64,000 nucleotides of DNA from an uncultured Alphaproteobacteria bacterium (GCA_913031285.1 CAJWEI010000007.1:1-64000); one strand, 5' to 3'; numbered from the stretch's first letter, positions 52,948 to 62,500 are shown. Made by a program: numbers and translations. Notes: generated by a model not told the origin, from the sequence alone.

Positions 52948-53859
52948 TTATGGAGTACCTTTGCAAAGCTCTGAACCTGATTTAAGCAAGACCGCTATTA
53001 TCACAATACTTCCACCAATTAATGTCCAGCTGGTTGGGACTTCATCTACAAAAATCCATACCCAAATTGGCCCAAGCGTAAATTCTAAAAGCATGAAAAG
53101 TGTTAATTCTGCTGCAAATAAATGCTTTGAAGCGGCCACAAACAAAGTGTTAACGGTAGCCGATAAAACCCCGCCGAGGACAAAACAGAGTATAAGGTCA
53201 TGTAATGACACCATCATATTATCCCAACGCAAAATCAAGGCAAGCGTCATTATTATGAGATTGGATAAAATCAAAGTGGGCAGCATCTCCAAAGCACGAT
53301 TACGCCTTATTATTATGGCATAACCAGAAAATCCAATTGCACATAGAAATGCCATTAAATTCCCGTAGACCGACCCCGAGCCCAAACCTTGGATAAACAT
53401 CAGGAATATCCCAACTGCAGCCGCTAGCATTGTAAAAACCGTCGATTTTCCAATACGTTCACCAAGTAATAACCAAGCCAGTGCAGCGGTTAAAAAGGGT
53501 ATCGAACTAAGAGTAAAGGTTGTAGCAGCAACTGTAGTATTTGTTATTGCCTGCAAAAATGAAATGGCAGCAAAAGTAATTAGTGCAGCAGCGTAGACAC
53601 CTTGCAGTCCAATAGCTTTAAGTTTTCGCGGGGCAGTTTTCCCATACCGAAAAAGCAAAACGATTGATATTGCTATTCCAAAGGCAAGCGAACGGTAGAA
53701 GTTTATTTGCCAGTTATCAGCAGCATTTATGTTACGAATGACTAAACCACCAAAACTGATCACGATAGATCCGATTAACATCAATATCATCGCGTAAACG
53801 CGCCTTGGAACTGGGTCAATAGTTTCTCTCTTTATACTCACCAAATAAACATAATTCAT
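52948..53859 (-). CDS. EamA-family transporter
   Basis: This 303-residue transporter has ten hydrophobic segments in two EamA repeats. Markers are SFGGLVIRNINAADNWQINFYRSLAFG in helices 1-2, LTAALAWLLLGERIGKSTVFTMLAAAVG ending the first repeat and GPIWVWIFVDEVPTSWTLIGGSIVI ending the second. It is the second of three EamA proteins in the window and is not closely similar in these segments to the others. Substrate unknown. Confidence 0.85.
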   Translation of the reverse strand: MNYVYLVSIKRETIDPVPRRVYAMILMLIGSIVISFGGLVIRNINAADNWQINFYRSLAFGIAISIVLLFRYGKTAPRKLKAIGLQGVYAAALITFAAISFLQAITNTTVAATTFTLSSIPFLTAALAWLLLGERIGKSTVFTMLAAAVGIFLMFIQGLGSGSVYGNLMAFLCAIGFSGYAIIIRRNRALEMLPTLILSNLIIMTLALILRWDNMMVSLHDLILCFVLGGVLSATVNTLFVAASKHLFAAELTLFMLLEFTLGPIWVWIFVDEVPTSWTLIGGSIVIIAVLLKSGSELCKGTP

Positions 53860-54455
53860 TAATGAAGATTTGCGGCCTCAATAGCGACAATTTTAGTCGC
53901 TTTCTTTTGTTAAATTTCTGAGTAATAAAAATAAAGAATTGTAGGAATTATCATGACCCTACAATGCTATTATTCTTAACATGCTCATTCCAACAGGACA
54001 AAACTGAATGCTGAAAATAAGGATCCTTTAAATTGTTCGCAAACTTCAAGTCCCATCCGCGTGCCGCGTCTTCAAAGATACCATCTGGTTGCAGTTATTT
54101 TTAAGGTCAGAGTAACTTTGCAAAGAGCAATAAGACACATTGGGTTTTTTGCCGCAGCATAATTATTGACTGTTTAGATTTGAATTCGACGGTCAGAGAC
54201 CTGGCGTCCCGATGAACGGCAAATTTCCGGAAGGCTCCCAGCACCAAAGCATGATCCTTGCAACCAATAGACGGCGTCCTAGTTTGCCGCTCAGCTGATT
54301 CTGATGACGATGTACTTTTAAACTCTGGAATATTTCAGCCTGATGGCACAATTTTGTTAACGAGTGTGGCAGCTACTGCGAAATGAGCTGCTTGTTTTGG
54401 CGCCAATTAAATATCGTTTAGGTTAACTTTGATAGGCGATAAAGCATTAGCTAAT
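53860..54455. other. Intergenic stretch
   Basis: About 600 bases. Composition is locally less AT-rich around 54180-54300, where minus-strand codons give a short open segment, perhaps a gene relic. No recognisable element. Confidence 0.35.
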
Positions 54456-55370
54456 CTACGCCTGCTGCGCTTTCCATTCACGGAGGGTAATGAATAGGCC
54501 TGATCCGACGACCAAGATCATTCCTGTTATGGTTATGCCACTAGGAAGCAATGCCCAAATAACAAAATCAATTATCACCGCGAAGACGAGGTAACTGTAT
54601 TCTATCGGCGCAACCAAGGTGGCATCTGCCATCTGATAGGCGCGGATAGAAGCCGTCATTGCGATAATATGCGTGGCGGCTGTGGCTATGATCATGATGA
54701 CAACGTTTGGAGCAAGTGGCGCCCACTCTTTGAATAAAAACGGATTTTGGGCAACAATCTCCGCGTTGATCGGAAAAATTGGCAAGCTGAAGACTATCGC
54801 GAGCCCTAGGCCAGCATAAAACAGATTATGAACCACCGTCAAAGAAAGACTAGGATGTGTTCTGCAAAAACCGCGAGTAACAATTACTCCCGCCGCATAG
54901 CACGCACCCGCGACAATTGGCATTATCAATACTGGTTGAAATTCTGAGGAGCCCGGCTGAATGATCAATAGAGCTCCGGTAAACCCTACGATCACCGAAG
55001 AAACTCGCCACATTCCGATCTTTTCCCTCAAAAATAAACCTGCAAAAACACAAACAAAAATTGGTGCCGTAAAAAAACATGCTGCCGCATTCGAGAGCGA
55101 CACAAATGGGTAAGAGCTATAGAATAGCGTGTAAGCGAGGGACATAAACGCAGCGCGAACTAACGGCCAGCCTAAGCTGGTAGGGATGAGTTCAGACCAG
55201 CGGTATTTAAGCTGAGCCCACAAGCACAAAAGCAAAAGCACGGCAAACGACCGCAGCAGCATTAACTGCCAGATTGATCCAACTTGGGCAAGCAGTTTTA
55301 CCACAGTATCCTGCACTGCAAATCCTGCAGTTGATAACAGTACAAAGAAAATAGCTTGGTAGTAGGACAT
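54456..55370 (-). CDS. EamA-family transporter
   Basis: This 304-residue protein has ten hydrophobic segments. It begins YYQAIFFVLLSTAGFAVQDTVVKLL. The repeat 1 end is CVFAGLFLREKIGMWRVSSVIVGFTGALL (about 105), and the repeat 2 end is VIIDFVIWALLPSGITITGMILVVG. The resemblance is to S-adenosylmethionine/RhaT-like EamA carriers common in marine Rhodobacterales, but the substrate cannot be assigned. Confidence 0.85.
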   Translation of the reverse strand: MSYYQAIFFVLLSTAGFAVQDTVVKLLAQVGSIWQLMLLRSFAVLLLLCLWAQLKYRWSELIPTSLGWPLVRAAFMSLAYTLFYSSYPFVSLSNAAACFFTAPIFVCVFAGLFLREKIGMWRVSSVIVGFTGALLIIQPGSSEFQPVLIMPIVAGACYAAGVIVTRGFCRTHPSLSLTVVHNLFYAGLGLAIVFSLPIFPINAEIVAQNPFLFKEWAPLAPNVVIMIIATAATHIIAMTASIRAYQMADATLVAPIEYSYLVFAVIIDFVIWALLPSGITITGMILVVGSGLFITLREWKAQQA

Positions 55371-55794
55371 GATGAACGGATATATAAAAGAAAAGAAAAC
55401 TTAGTTGGTAAGAAAACGACCTCGATGTAAAAAAATGAGCTTGAAAAAGTTCTGGACTATGTATCACGGGCCAGAAACGCCAAGCTTTACGTTTCATAGA
55501 TTACTTTTGTTTAAATTTTTCAACATTAATCACAAAATCTATCCGCCAAATTCGACCGTCCCAAATAGTAATATTCAATACCGCAGGAGCCCCTTCTTCA
55601 AAGTGGTTGGCATACCAAAGAGTGCTTTTAGTTAAGAGTCTAATCGGGACGTAAATAGACTTTTGAAATAAACGAATTATCACGATTTGGACGCAGAACC
55701 TGATTTTACGTTAGGTTATTAGATACTTTCTCCAAAATTAATATATTTTTATTTCCAAGTCACTTATCGAACCTTAAATTTTAAACTCAAAGCC
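55371..55794. other. Intergenic region with a possible sigma-factor gene relic
   Basis: About 420 bases upstream of the desaturase gene. A 60-codon minus-strand frame at 55501-55683 ends GAPAVLNITIWDGRIWRIDFVINVEKF, which faintly resembles the SnoaL-like C-terminus of SigJ-type ECF sigma factors. The rest of such a gene is absent, so at most this is a remnant. Confidence 0.3.
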
Positions 55795-56736
55795 ATGACA
55801 CCTGGGAAAAAATATCTAAATTCTGAGGAAATTCATCAATTAGCTGAAAGATCCAATCTATCAGGATCATTGCTTTTGACCCACTGTTGGCTGGTGATCA
55901 TTTCTGTTTTGGCTATTTTTTCTTACTGGCCGTCCACGCTAACGTTTCTAATAGCGATTACAGTTATTGGATCTCGCCAACTTGGATTGGCCATACTAAT
56001 GCATGAAGCCGCTCACAATGCTTTGTTTAAAACTCCAAAGCTCAATATGTTGGCCGGAGAATGGCTTTGTGGACGCCCAATTCTGGCAGATCTTTGCGAT
56101 TATAGATCTTATCATCTTAAACATCATCGCCACACACAAACCGAAAATGATCCAGATTTAAAGCTTTCAAAGCCTTTTCCATCTACACGCAGATCGCTTG
56201 TAAGAAAATTTATTCGCGATATTACGGGCCAGACTGGTTTTAAGCAAAGGCTTCAGCAGATTGTGTTCGCCTTTAAACTAGCGGGTGATGTTGAAAATGC
56301 CCCCACCTCTCAAGAACTTGCCCAAGCCTTCTCAGGAGGCACACTTAAAAAGGCCTTTATAGCAAACACAATAGTTTTTTTACTAATGTGGGCCTTTGGG
56401 GCGTGGTGGTGGTGGTTCGCATTTTGGATGTTGCCCCTGCTAACATGGTTTCAATTCGTTTTAAGAGTAAGAAACATTGCTGAGCATGGCGCAGTTCAAT
56501 TTTCTGATGACCCTTTCAAGAATGTTCGAACTACCAAAGCGGGGCCAATAGGACGGCTTTTTTTTGCACCCTATTGGGTAAACTATCATCTAGAGCACCA
56601 CTTAGTTATGCATGTACCTTGCAGAAATCTTCCTAAACTACATAAACTTATGCTTCAAAAGGGATTTGGTGAAAAGATGGAAATTGGCCAAAATTACTGG
56701 TCAGTACTACTTCGCGCTTCAAGTAAGCCTACTTAG
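55795..56736 (+). CDS. Membrane fatty acid desaturase family protein
   Basis: This 313-residue di-iron membrane enzyme has three histidine boxes: MHEAAHNAL (about 69), YHLKHHRHTQ (about 107) and NYHLEHHLVMHVP (about 265), with RNIAEHG (about 227) as the extra conserved His. Hydrophobic segments lie at about 28-65 and 195-215. It should introduce a double bond or hydroxyl into a lipid acyl chain or related molecule at the inner membrane. No ferredoxin or electron-transfer gene is adjacent. The substrate could equally be a carotenoid or an ornithine lipid. Confidence 0.85.
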   Translation: MTPGKKYLNSEEIHQLAERSNLSGSLLLTHCWLVIISVLAIFSYWPSTLTFLIAITVIGSRQLGLAILMHEAAHNALFKTPKLNMLAGEWLCGRPILADLCDYRSYHLKHHRHTQTENDPDLKLSKPFPSTRRSLVRKFIRDITGQTGFKQRLQQIVFAFKLAGDVENAPTSQELAQAFSGGTLKKAFIANTIVFLLMWAFGAWWWWFAFWMLPLLTWFQFVLRVRNIAEHGAVQFSDDPFKNVRTTKAGPIGRLFFAPYWVNYHLEHHLVMHVPCRNLPKLHKLMLQKGFGEKMEIGQNYWSVLLRASSKPT

Positions 56737-57020
56737 ATCATGGGAATTTTACCTGTCCTGACTTATTACACTTACACGGTGAGAAGTTCCTACTCATAAA
56801 AACATTCGGCATCGCTGGGATAAAGCCAGATAAGGTAAAAATTGGATAGTTTAGAATGCAAATTTACAAGCAGAAGTGATCTAATCTGCTTAACCCACCG
56901 TATCACAGTATAAATGCAATCAAAAACGTCTCGATATCTAGAGGCACAGATTACAAAAGCCGTCCTGCGAAGAATGCGCATTAAGTTCATTAGCCTTAAT
57001 ACAGTTGGTTAGACATAAAA
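56737..57020. other. Intergenic region
   Basis: About 285 bases after the desaturase gene and before the small membrane protein cluster. No gene or terminator recognised. Confidence 0.4.
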
Positions 57021-57248
57021 ATGAAAAATCGTACGAATAAGACTGATCGAAGGTACAGCGGTCCATTACACGTAGAAGTGGAGGACTTCTTGGAATCTGA
57101 TCTAACTGTCGTTGCATCTCTTTTGTTTTCGGTAGCTGTTACAATTATGTTGCAAGCCAACGTGGAGTTGTTTGTTGGCGGTAATTCAGTGCCTTCCGAA
57201 AAGCTAATGAATCTTATTGCTAAAATAACCCCTAAAATGTCATATTAA
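57021..57248 (+). CDS. 75-residue small membrane protein
   Basis: The frame encodes a charged N-terminus (MKNRTNKTDRRYSG), an amphipathic stretch and one hydrophobic helix (TVVASLLFSVAVTIMLQANVELFVG, about 29-53), followed by a short polar tail. There is no strong ribosome binding site. It is followed after 15 bases by another single-span protein and then a DoxX-like protein in the same direction, so an operon is likely. Family unknown. Confidence 0.5.
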   Translation: MKNRTNKTDRRYSGPLHVEVEDFLESDLTVVASLLFSVAVTIMLQANVELFVGGNSVPSEKLMNLIAKITPKMSY

Positions 57249-57263
57249 AAACGAGAATTTTTG

Positions 57264-57407
57264 ATGTCAATCGATTATGAGAAAATTGATCCCGAGCTTA
57301 AAAAAACAATACGCAAAGCTACGTTTAGTCTGCAAATCTCCATATCAGCGGTGTTTTTTGGATTAATGATTGGTGGGTATATCTTGCTGTATGACAAAAT
57401 AATGTGA
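57264..57407 (+). CDS. 47-residue single-span membrane protein
   Basis: This small frame encodes MSIDYEKIDPELKKTIRKATF followed by one hydrophobic helix (SLQISISAVFFGLMIGGYILL) and a short charged end. The predicted helix has a Gly-rich face (GLMIGG) that could pack against another helix. It follows the 75-residue membrane protein by 15 bases and its 3' end is close to the DoxX-like gene. The ribosome binding site is weak. Unrecognised, but position and composition favour a real gene. Confidence 0.5.
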   Translation: MSIDYEKIDPELKKTIRKATFSLQISISAVFFGLMIGGYILLYDKIM

Positions 57408-57445
57408 GCCATATAACGCTCAAACTGCTAAAAGAGGTACTAACT

Positions 57446-57880
57446 GTGGAACTAATCCTAAAGAGAATATCGTCGAACATTCCTGAATTCTGTCTGAGCC
57501 ATTGGCTATTTCGCCTACCACTTGCAATAGTTTTTATACAGCAGGGGATGTCTAAGTTTCCAGTTACAGCGGATGATGCGGCAACTTATGAGTTACCGTA
57601 TTTGGTCTGGTGGTTTGTAGCTTATGGCGAGCTTGGAGCAGGCATTGGCTTAATTGTTTCTGGCACACTAGCTCTAAAAACAGTTTCCAACCTTCCGATC
57701 GTTGCCGAAATAAGCGATATTTTAACGAGGTTCAGCGGTATAACTATTTGTTCCGTAATGACAGGCGTAATATGGATGAGTGAACCAGAAAGCTTTCTAG
57801 ACGTATTGTTATACGACAATCTACACGTATTTCTTTGGATGGGTGGTTTGTACTTCGCACTTAGAGGAAATCGGACCTGA
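57446..57880 (+). CDS. DoxX-like membrane protein
   Basis: The protein has 144 residues from the GTG at 57446, which is preceded by AGAGG at good spacing; an earlier GTG at 57404 lacks a site. It has four hydrophobic segments with the DoxX-type start FRLPLAIVFIQQGMSKFP (about 20) and YGELGAGIGLIVSGTLAL (about 60), and ends LLYDNLHVFLWMGGLYFALRG. DoxX proteins are four-helix membrane proteins linked to quinone or sulfur redox chemistry. The specific role here is unknown. It follows two single-span proteins, possibly its partners. Confidence 0.65.
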   Translation: MELILKRISSNIPEFCLSHWLFRLPLAIVFIQQGMSKFPVTADDAATYELPYLVWWFVAYGELGAGIGLIVSGTLALKTVSNLPIVAEISDILTRFSGITICSVMTGVIWMSEPESFLDVLLYDNLHVFLWMGGLYFALRGNRT

Positions 57881-58612
57881 TTATACTGCCAGCAGAAGTG
57901 CATTAGAATTAGAACTACTTAGCTTGAGTTGTTTGCTAAGAACAATCCGCAAATGTTGAAAAGTAGTGCGTCAAGAACTCTTCATCTAGTCTAGGAATAG
58001 TTAAATAACGAAAGTATTGGTGATTTACTAATCGACACTTGTTCACCATATTATAGGAGTGTCCTCAAAGGCTTAGAGTGTCGTCCAGTAAGGGCAGCTA
58101 CGTATGTAAGGGTGACCGCTAGTAAAAAGAGACAAGGTAGATCAATTGAGCAATAATTGACAATCACGCCGCTGCAGTGGGCCTAAGAAATGCAACATGC
58201 GCATTTTTAAAACTACTAGAGGAAGCAAATCAGTCTTCTCTTACCCAAATATAGTCCTCGTCTTCGTGGACACTGAATGTATTTAACAGTTCGCGTTCTT
58301 CTACCTTATGCACAGGCTGCGAGCCACCCACTGCCGTCCAAAATCCTTTCAGAACTGTCGCTCAAAGAAGTCGTTCACTAGGCATAAGCAGCTAAATCGA
58401 ATAGTGCGTCGTTGCAGTTTACGCAGTAAACATCTTTGGCGATAACGATACTAAGATCCACTCCTAAATCAGTTTCTTCAAATCATTTCATAATAATAGC
58501 ATCATCATTCGGCAAAATATTAGAAATCCTCGCTTTTCGGAATATCGTAGGTCCGTTGGGTACTCCGAGGCCATGGAATACATTATTGCAAACTGTGTTT
58601 GCAAGGCTATGC
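57881..58612. other. Non-coding stretch before the thiamine transport operon end
   Basis: About 730 bases. A 33-codon minus-strand frame ending at 58230 (…FSVHEDEDYIWVRED) could be a fragment. A palindrome TTGCAAAC-TGT-GTTTGCAA at 58586-58604 lies just beyond the thiQ stop but lacks a U-run. Confidence 0.4.
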
Positions 58613-59323
58613 CTAGCGTCGCGTCGCGTTGTTACCCAAGTATGCTGCCAAAGCCGAGGGTGGCTCTGCAAGCAGTTGCGCCGTGGGCATTGGAGGGCTG
58701 ACAGTTCCGTCGCTGACCACCAAAGTTTCTTGAGCAATCCGCAATGCGTCCTGCGGGTTATGAGTTACCATGAGAACAAGGGCTTGTCTTTCTTGCGCGA
58801 GCGACTGCAGCAAATCCAGCATGTCATTTTTTAAAGCCGGGCCTAACGCGTTGAAAGGTTCATCCAATAGCAAAATTGGTTTGTCTTGCAGCAACACGCG
58901 GGCCAAAGCCACCCGGCTTTGCTGGCCACCAGATAATTGACCCGGCTTAGAGCTGCCCAAGCCGCCAAGCCCCACCCGCGCCAGAGCTGTTTGGATATTT
59001 TTGCGTGTTTGCAAAGAAACCGCTTTGCGCTGCGTGACGGCCAAAGCAACATTTCTTTCAGCCGTTAAATGTGGAAACAAGTTATTATCCTGAAACAGCA
59101 TCGCCATCGGCCTCTCAGCCGGCCTACATGCTGTAATCTCTTGCCCTTGCCAGTATAATGCACCAGACTCTAAAGGCATAAATCCGGCTAATGCCAATAA
59201 CAAGGTTGATTTTCCAGCACCCGAGGGACCCATCACTGCATAAATTTTAGGGCCTAAATAAGGCACACAAGCAAGCAGTTTAAAGCCGTCCTGGTGCAGC
59301 AATAAATTCTGCATCTCAAGCAT
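58613..59323 (-). CDS. thiQ: Thiamine ABC transporter ATP-binding protein
   Basis: This 236-residue ATPase starts at the ATG at 59323, overlapping the thiP stop by eight bases; the longer frame is rejected. All motifs are present: Walker A GPSGAGKSTL (about 36), Q-loop LFQDNNLFPHLT, signature LSGGQQSRVALARVL (about 127), Walker B ILLLDEPFNALG and switch MVTHNPQDA. It energises uptake of thiamine or thiamine pyrophosphate. It is last in thiB-thiP-thiQ, which is controlled by the TPP riboswitch upstream. Confidence 0.92.
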   Translation of the reverse strand: MLEMQNLLLHQDGFKLLACVPYLGPKIYAVMGPSGAGKSTLLLALAGFMPLESGALYWQGQEITACRPAERPMAMLFQDNNLFPHLTAERNVALAVTQRKAVSLQTRKNIQTALARVGLGGLGSSKPGQLSGGQQSRVALARVLLQDKPILLLDEPFNALGPALKNDMLDLLQSLAQERQALVLMVTHNPQDALRIAQETLVVSDGTVSPPMPTAQLLAEPPSALAAYLGNNATRR

Positions 59324-60824
59324 TGCGGCGCCCCCACATGTCAAAAATCCAAAAAAAACCAAAACTTAATAGGAGAAGTAAGCTGGCACATCCAGCCGCT
59401 TGCTCCATGCGATAGGAACCCATCAATTGATAGAGCTTAAGCGGTAACGTAGCCCGTTCAGCATCGCCAAATAAAGCGATTACACCCAAATCACCAATTG
59501 ACAAAGCAGCCGTTAAACCGGCCGCAAAGCCAAGCGGGCGGCGTAAGCGGGGCCAAACAACCCAGCGCACCCAACCTAAACGTGACATCCCCAAAGCCAG
59601 CGAGAGACGGTTAAAATTTGCATTTATTTGGATCATTTCGGGCCGCAAAATACGCACTGCAAATGGCAAAGCCATCAAAGTGTTCACTAGAAGCGTCACA
59701 GCCAAACTGATCTCAAACGGGTTTACAAACGGGCGTGCCATTAGAAATAAACCTGTTCCCAGCACCAGTGGAGAAACCGCAATGCCCAACGTTGCCAACA
59801 CTTCGCCGCTACGACTCAGCAAGCTGAGCGCTATTAGCAGGCAAAGCGCTGTTGCCCCCAGCGCAATCAGCACCGATCGTAAGGCGGCCATCCAGATAGG
59901 CAGCGGCAGGCTTGCGATGCTGCTCAAACCGTTGACCAGAACTAAAAACAAAGGCAGTCCCAAAAACATTAGCGCAAGCATAATAACTACCCCATCCACA
60001 ATATTCTGCCAGATCGGGAGTGAACCAAAATGTATATTTCGATCAAGACCAATCCCTAATTGATCTGTTAATGCAAAGACCAGCGCCAGATAAGCCGCTG
60101 CCAGCGATAAACACATTTGCATCAAGCCAAGAATTGCGGCTTTTTCAAAATCAAACTCAAAACGAAACGCTTGGTAAATGGCTAATTCAAGCGTAGTTGA
60201 TTTCGGCCCCCCCCCCAGTGCCAGTGCCACAGTAAAACTCGATAGACAAATCACAAAAATAACAACCAAGGCCGACGGAATAACGGTTTTAAGCATCGGC
60301 CATTCGATCAAACAAAAACGTGAAACTGGCGTAAAAGCTAGGCTTTGCGAAAGGCGAAGACGCTCCTTGGGAATTGTTTCCCAGCCTAACAAAATTAACC
60401 GAGTCGCCAACGGTAAGTTAAAGAATATATGGGCCAGTAAGATGCCATGTAGTCCGTAAATAGAAAAGCCGCCAAGCCCTAAACTTTTCAAACCTAGATT
60501 GATCCAGCCATTATGACCAAATACGGCAATCAACCCAAGAATTGCCACAATAACAGGCAGGATAAACGGCGCTCCTAATAATTTGATGATCAAATCTCGC
60601 CCAAAAAAGCGCGCGCGCGATAAAGCACGTGCCAAAGGCACAGCCAAAACACAGGATAAAACAGCAGACAGGCTGGCCTGTAGAATGGTAAAGCGCAAAG
60701 CTGACCAATCTGCAGGCCCCAGACTGTTGGTGCCCTCAGCCTGACGCCAGACCGCCAGGAGCGGAAGGATCACAAAAGTGCCGATCAGCACACTTGCGAT
60801 TATTTGGACAATGCGCGGCGCCAT
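59316..60824 (-). CDS. thiP: Thiamine ABC transporter permease (duplicated)
   Basis: This 502-residue permease has two permease halves with about 12 helices, as usual for ThiP/iron-type fused permeases. The first half carries LGLGGFSIYGLHGILLAHIFFNLPLATRLILLGWETIP (about 118) and the second half LALGMSRLGWVRWVVWPRLRRP (about 410), both the EAA-type cytoplasmic loops. It overlaps the binding-protein gene by 25 bases. Start at ATG 60824. Confidence 0.9.
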   Translation of the reverse strand: MAPRIVQIIASVLIGTFVILPLLAVWRQAEGTNSLGPADWSALRFTILQASLSAVLSCVLAVPLARALSRARFFGRDLIIKLLGAPFILPVIVAILGLIAVFGHNGWINLGLKSLGLGGFSIYGLHGILLAHIFFNLPLATRLILLGWETIPKERLRLSQSLAFTPVSRFCLIEWPMLKTVIPSALVVIFVICLSSFTVALALGGGPKSTTLELAIYQAFRFEFDFEKAAILGLMQMCLSLAAAYLALVFALTDQLGIGLDRNIHFGSLPIWQNIVDGVVIMLALMFLGLPLFLVLVNGLSSIASLPLPIWMAALRSVLIALGATALCLLIALSLLSRSGEVLATLGIAVSPLVLGTGLFLMARPFVNPFEISLAVTLLVNTLMALPFAVRILRPEMIQINANFNRLSLALGMSRLGWVRWVVWPRLRRPLGFAAGLTAALSIGDLGVIALFGDAERATLPLKLYQLMGSYRMEQAAGCASLLLLLSFGFFWIFDMWGRRNA

Positions 60825-61780
60825 TCCTCAATCGTATCTTTGCGCAGGCTTGCGGCTTGCTGTTCAGAATAAAACAGAACTTTTTCCGGCAAGGGCAGTT
60901 CCTGAAAAGCCCGAGGCCACTGCGACTTGGGGAGGGCGGCTGGCAATGACCAATTGCCCTCAGGGATCAATTTTTGAAACCGCTCAGTCATGATAAAGCC
61001 TAAAAACGCATCCGCCAATTCGGGCATATCGGTGTTGGCCACTTTCGCTGCCAATTCGACCATAAAATAATGGCCCTCAGGAAAAATGACTGCTTTTTTG
61101 CTCAGATCACCTTCTACCATTATGTGATAGGCCGGTGAGGTGGTATAGGATAATACCATATCAGCCTCTCCTTCCGAAAATAGCCCATAGGATTCTGACC
61201 ATCCTTTGGTGACTGTCAGAATTTTAGGAGCCAGCTTTTCCCATACCGCTTCTGCTTGATCTCCATAAATCGCTTTCACCCAGAGCACCAAAGCCAAACC
61301 CGAGATAGAGCTGCGGGGATCCTGAATGACTAAGCTTAACTCTGTATTAGAGTTAACCAACTCATCAAAGGAAGAAGGCGGATTAGAAACTTTTTCTGTA
61401 TTATATATAAATGCCGTGTGGCTGTAGTTAAACGGCAAGAATACATCATCGCTCCAATCAATCGGCAGAGTTAACTGTGCATTATCCTGCCCATGCGCTA
61501 CAAAAAGGCCTGTTTCTCGGGCCTTTTTGGTCACATCAGTGTTAAACCCGATCACGACATCGGCTTGTGTGTTTGCGCCTTCCAAGATGATCCGCGAAAG
61601 CACATCACCGGTTTTAAATTGCAGATCACAACTGCAACTTTCTTCGAATGCTGCTTCAATCGAGGGCCCTGGACCCCACTCAGATGCAAAATAGTCTGGT
61701 GCGTATATTATCAGGGTTGGAGTCTGAGCCAGTGTCATACTGGCAGATAACAGACCCGCTGCGAATGTGAAGTATTTCAT
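60800..61780 (-). CDS. thiB: Thiamine-binding periplasmic protein
   Basis: This 326-residue protein has a Sec signal peptide (KYFTFAAGLLSASMTLAQ, cleaved near residue 19). The mature domain carries LIIYAPDYFASEWGPGPS (about 24), DVVIGFNTDVTKKARETG (about 75), FNYSHTAFIYNTEKV (about 117) and DPRSSISGLALVLWVKAIYGD (about 155), as in TbpA/ThiB. It binds thiamine and its phosphates in the periplasm for ThiPQ. About 50 bases upstream is a TPP riboswitch, so expression should fall when thiamine pyrophosphate is plentiful. Confidence 0.93.
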   Translation of the reverse strand: MKYFTFAAGLLSASMTLAQTPTLIIYAPDYFASEWGPGPSIEAAFEESCSCDLQFKTGDVLSRIILEGANTQADVVIGFNTDVTKKARETGLFVAHGQDNAQLTLPIDWSDDVFLPFNYSHTAFIYNTEKVSNPPSSFDELVNSNTELSLVIQDPRSSISGLALVLWVKAIYGDQAEAVWEKLAPKILTVTKGWSESYGLFSEGEADMVLSYTTSPAYHIMVEGDLSKKAVIFPEGHYFMVELAAKVANTDMPELADAFLGFIMTERFQKLIPEGNWSLPAALPKSQWPRAFQELPLPEKVLFYSEQQAASLRKDTIEEWRRALSK

Positions 61781-61830
61781 AGTCTCTCCATATTTGCGAC
61801 GGGCGGAGAGCGTGAAGCAATAAGCTTACC

Positions 61831-61907
61831 TTTCCTCCGCCGGTCTTAACCGGTTCAGGTTCTACGGGTTCACAAAATGCATCTCAGCCATTACAGCACC
61901 CCGAGGT
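61831..61907 (-). ncRNA. TPP riboswitch (THI element)
   Basis: The minus strand reads, in order, CTCGGGGTGC, a GGCTGAGA box (complement at 61882-61889), ACCCGTAGAACCTGA, then CCGGTTAAGACCGG and GGAGGAAA. These are the conserved THI-box helices and pyrimidine/pyrophosphate pockets of the thiamine pyrophosphate riboswitch. The terminal GCGGAGG pairs or exposes a Shine-Dalgarno-like sequence. It precedes thiB by about 50 bases and should control thiBPQ at translation or transcription. Confidence 0.95.
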
Positions 61908-62456
61908 AATTTAATAATAAAATGAAAAACATATAATGGCAAGTCCTAAGCGCGCTTTGAAGGGGCGCGGAAAATGCTGAATAGGTAAAACAAAGCCGCT
62001 TTAAATTCCGCCAGTTCATCGCGTATCTGCTCCCCTACCTCGCCCTATACTGAGCCTCTGCATGCTTTTATACGGTGAATTTTTCGTTACCCATTTTAGC
62101 GTCTGTAAAACGCTCAAAACCATCCTTGAATTATTCATCCTTTAAAGATTTTTATGATATAATATTTCGCTTGGTGCTGCTGCATAAATCTGCGACGATG
62201 CAGCGGTCTCTGGTAAATTCAGAATAGTCATTTTCAAATTGGTTTCTAAACGAAATCGACCACTCATCACGATTTATTATCGAGTAGTCGTCAAAATGAA
62301 CAAAATCTTCTTGAGGATAGTAAGTTAATGAAAAACTTTATATCTGCAATCGCGGGACCGTCCTCATTACTGTGGCTATGCAAATTAATTTGAACGGATG
62401 GCCGTACACAGTGCTGTTCATGACAAAATAAAAGCACTAGTGGCCAAGGCCAACTA
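61908..62456. other. Intergenic stretch upstream of the riboswitch
   Basis: About 550 bases with the thiB promoter at its left. A 41-codon minus-strand frame around 62150-62260 (MSGRFRLETNLKMTIL...) and GCATAAATC near 62186 look faintly like insertion-sequence debris, but no transposase can be recognised. Confidence 0.35.
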
Positions 62457-62466
62457 TTTATTGGTA

Positions 62467-62500
62467 TGGCTAGGTTCCTCCTCCCAAACAAACCTAGCCA
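62467..62500 (+). ncRNA. Hairpin with CCTCCTCCC anti-Shine-Dalgarno loop, first copy
   Basis: A perfect 10-bp stem (TGGCTAGGTT ... AACCTAGCCA) presents a 14-base loop CCTCCTCCCAAACA. The loop is complementary to Shine-Dalgarno sequences, as in the cuckoo/CcsR small RNAs of Rhodobacterales. No U-run terminator follows within about 100 bases, so the transcript end is not defined. Confidence 0.55.

Noticed and set aside
55501-55683. Complete sigma-factor gene
   Set aside because: Only a C-terminal-like scrap resembling the SnoaL end of SigJ-type factors is readable; the sigma regions are missing.
58230-58331. 33-codon minus-strand frame ending VHEDEDYIWVRED
   Set aside because: It has a GTG start, poor spacing to AAGGA and no homologue that I recognise.
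62160-62290. Insertion-sequence end
   Set aside because: GCATAAATC and a short open stretch suggest IS5-like debris, but there are no paired inverted repeats, target duplication or transposase.
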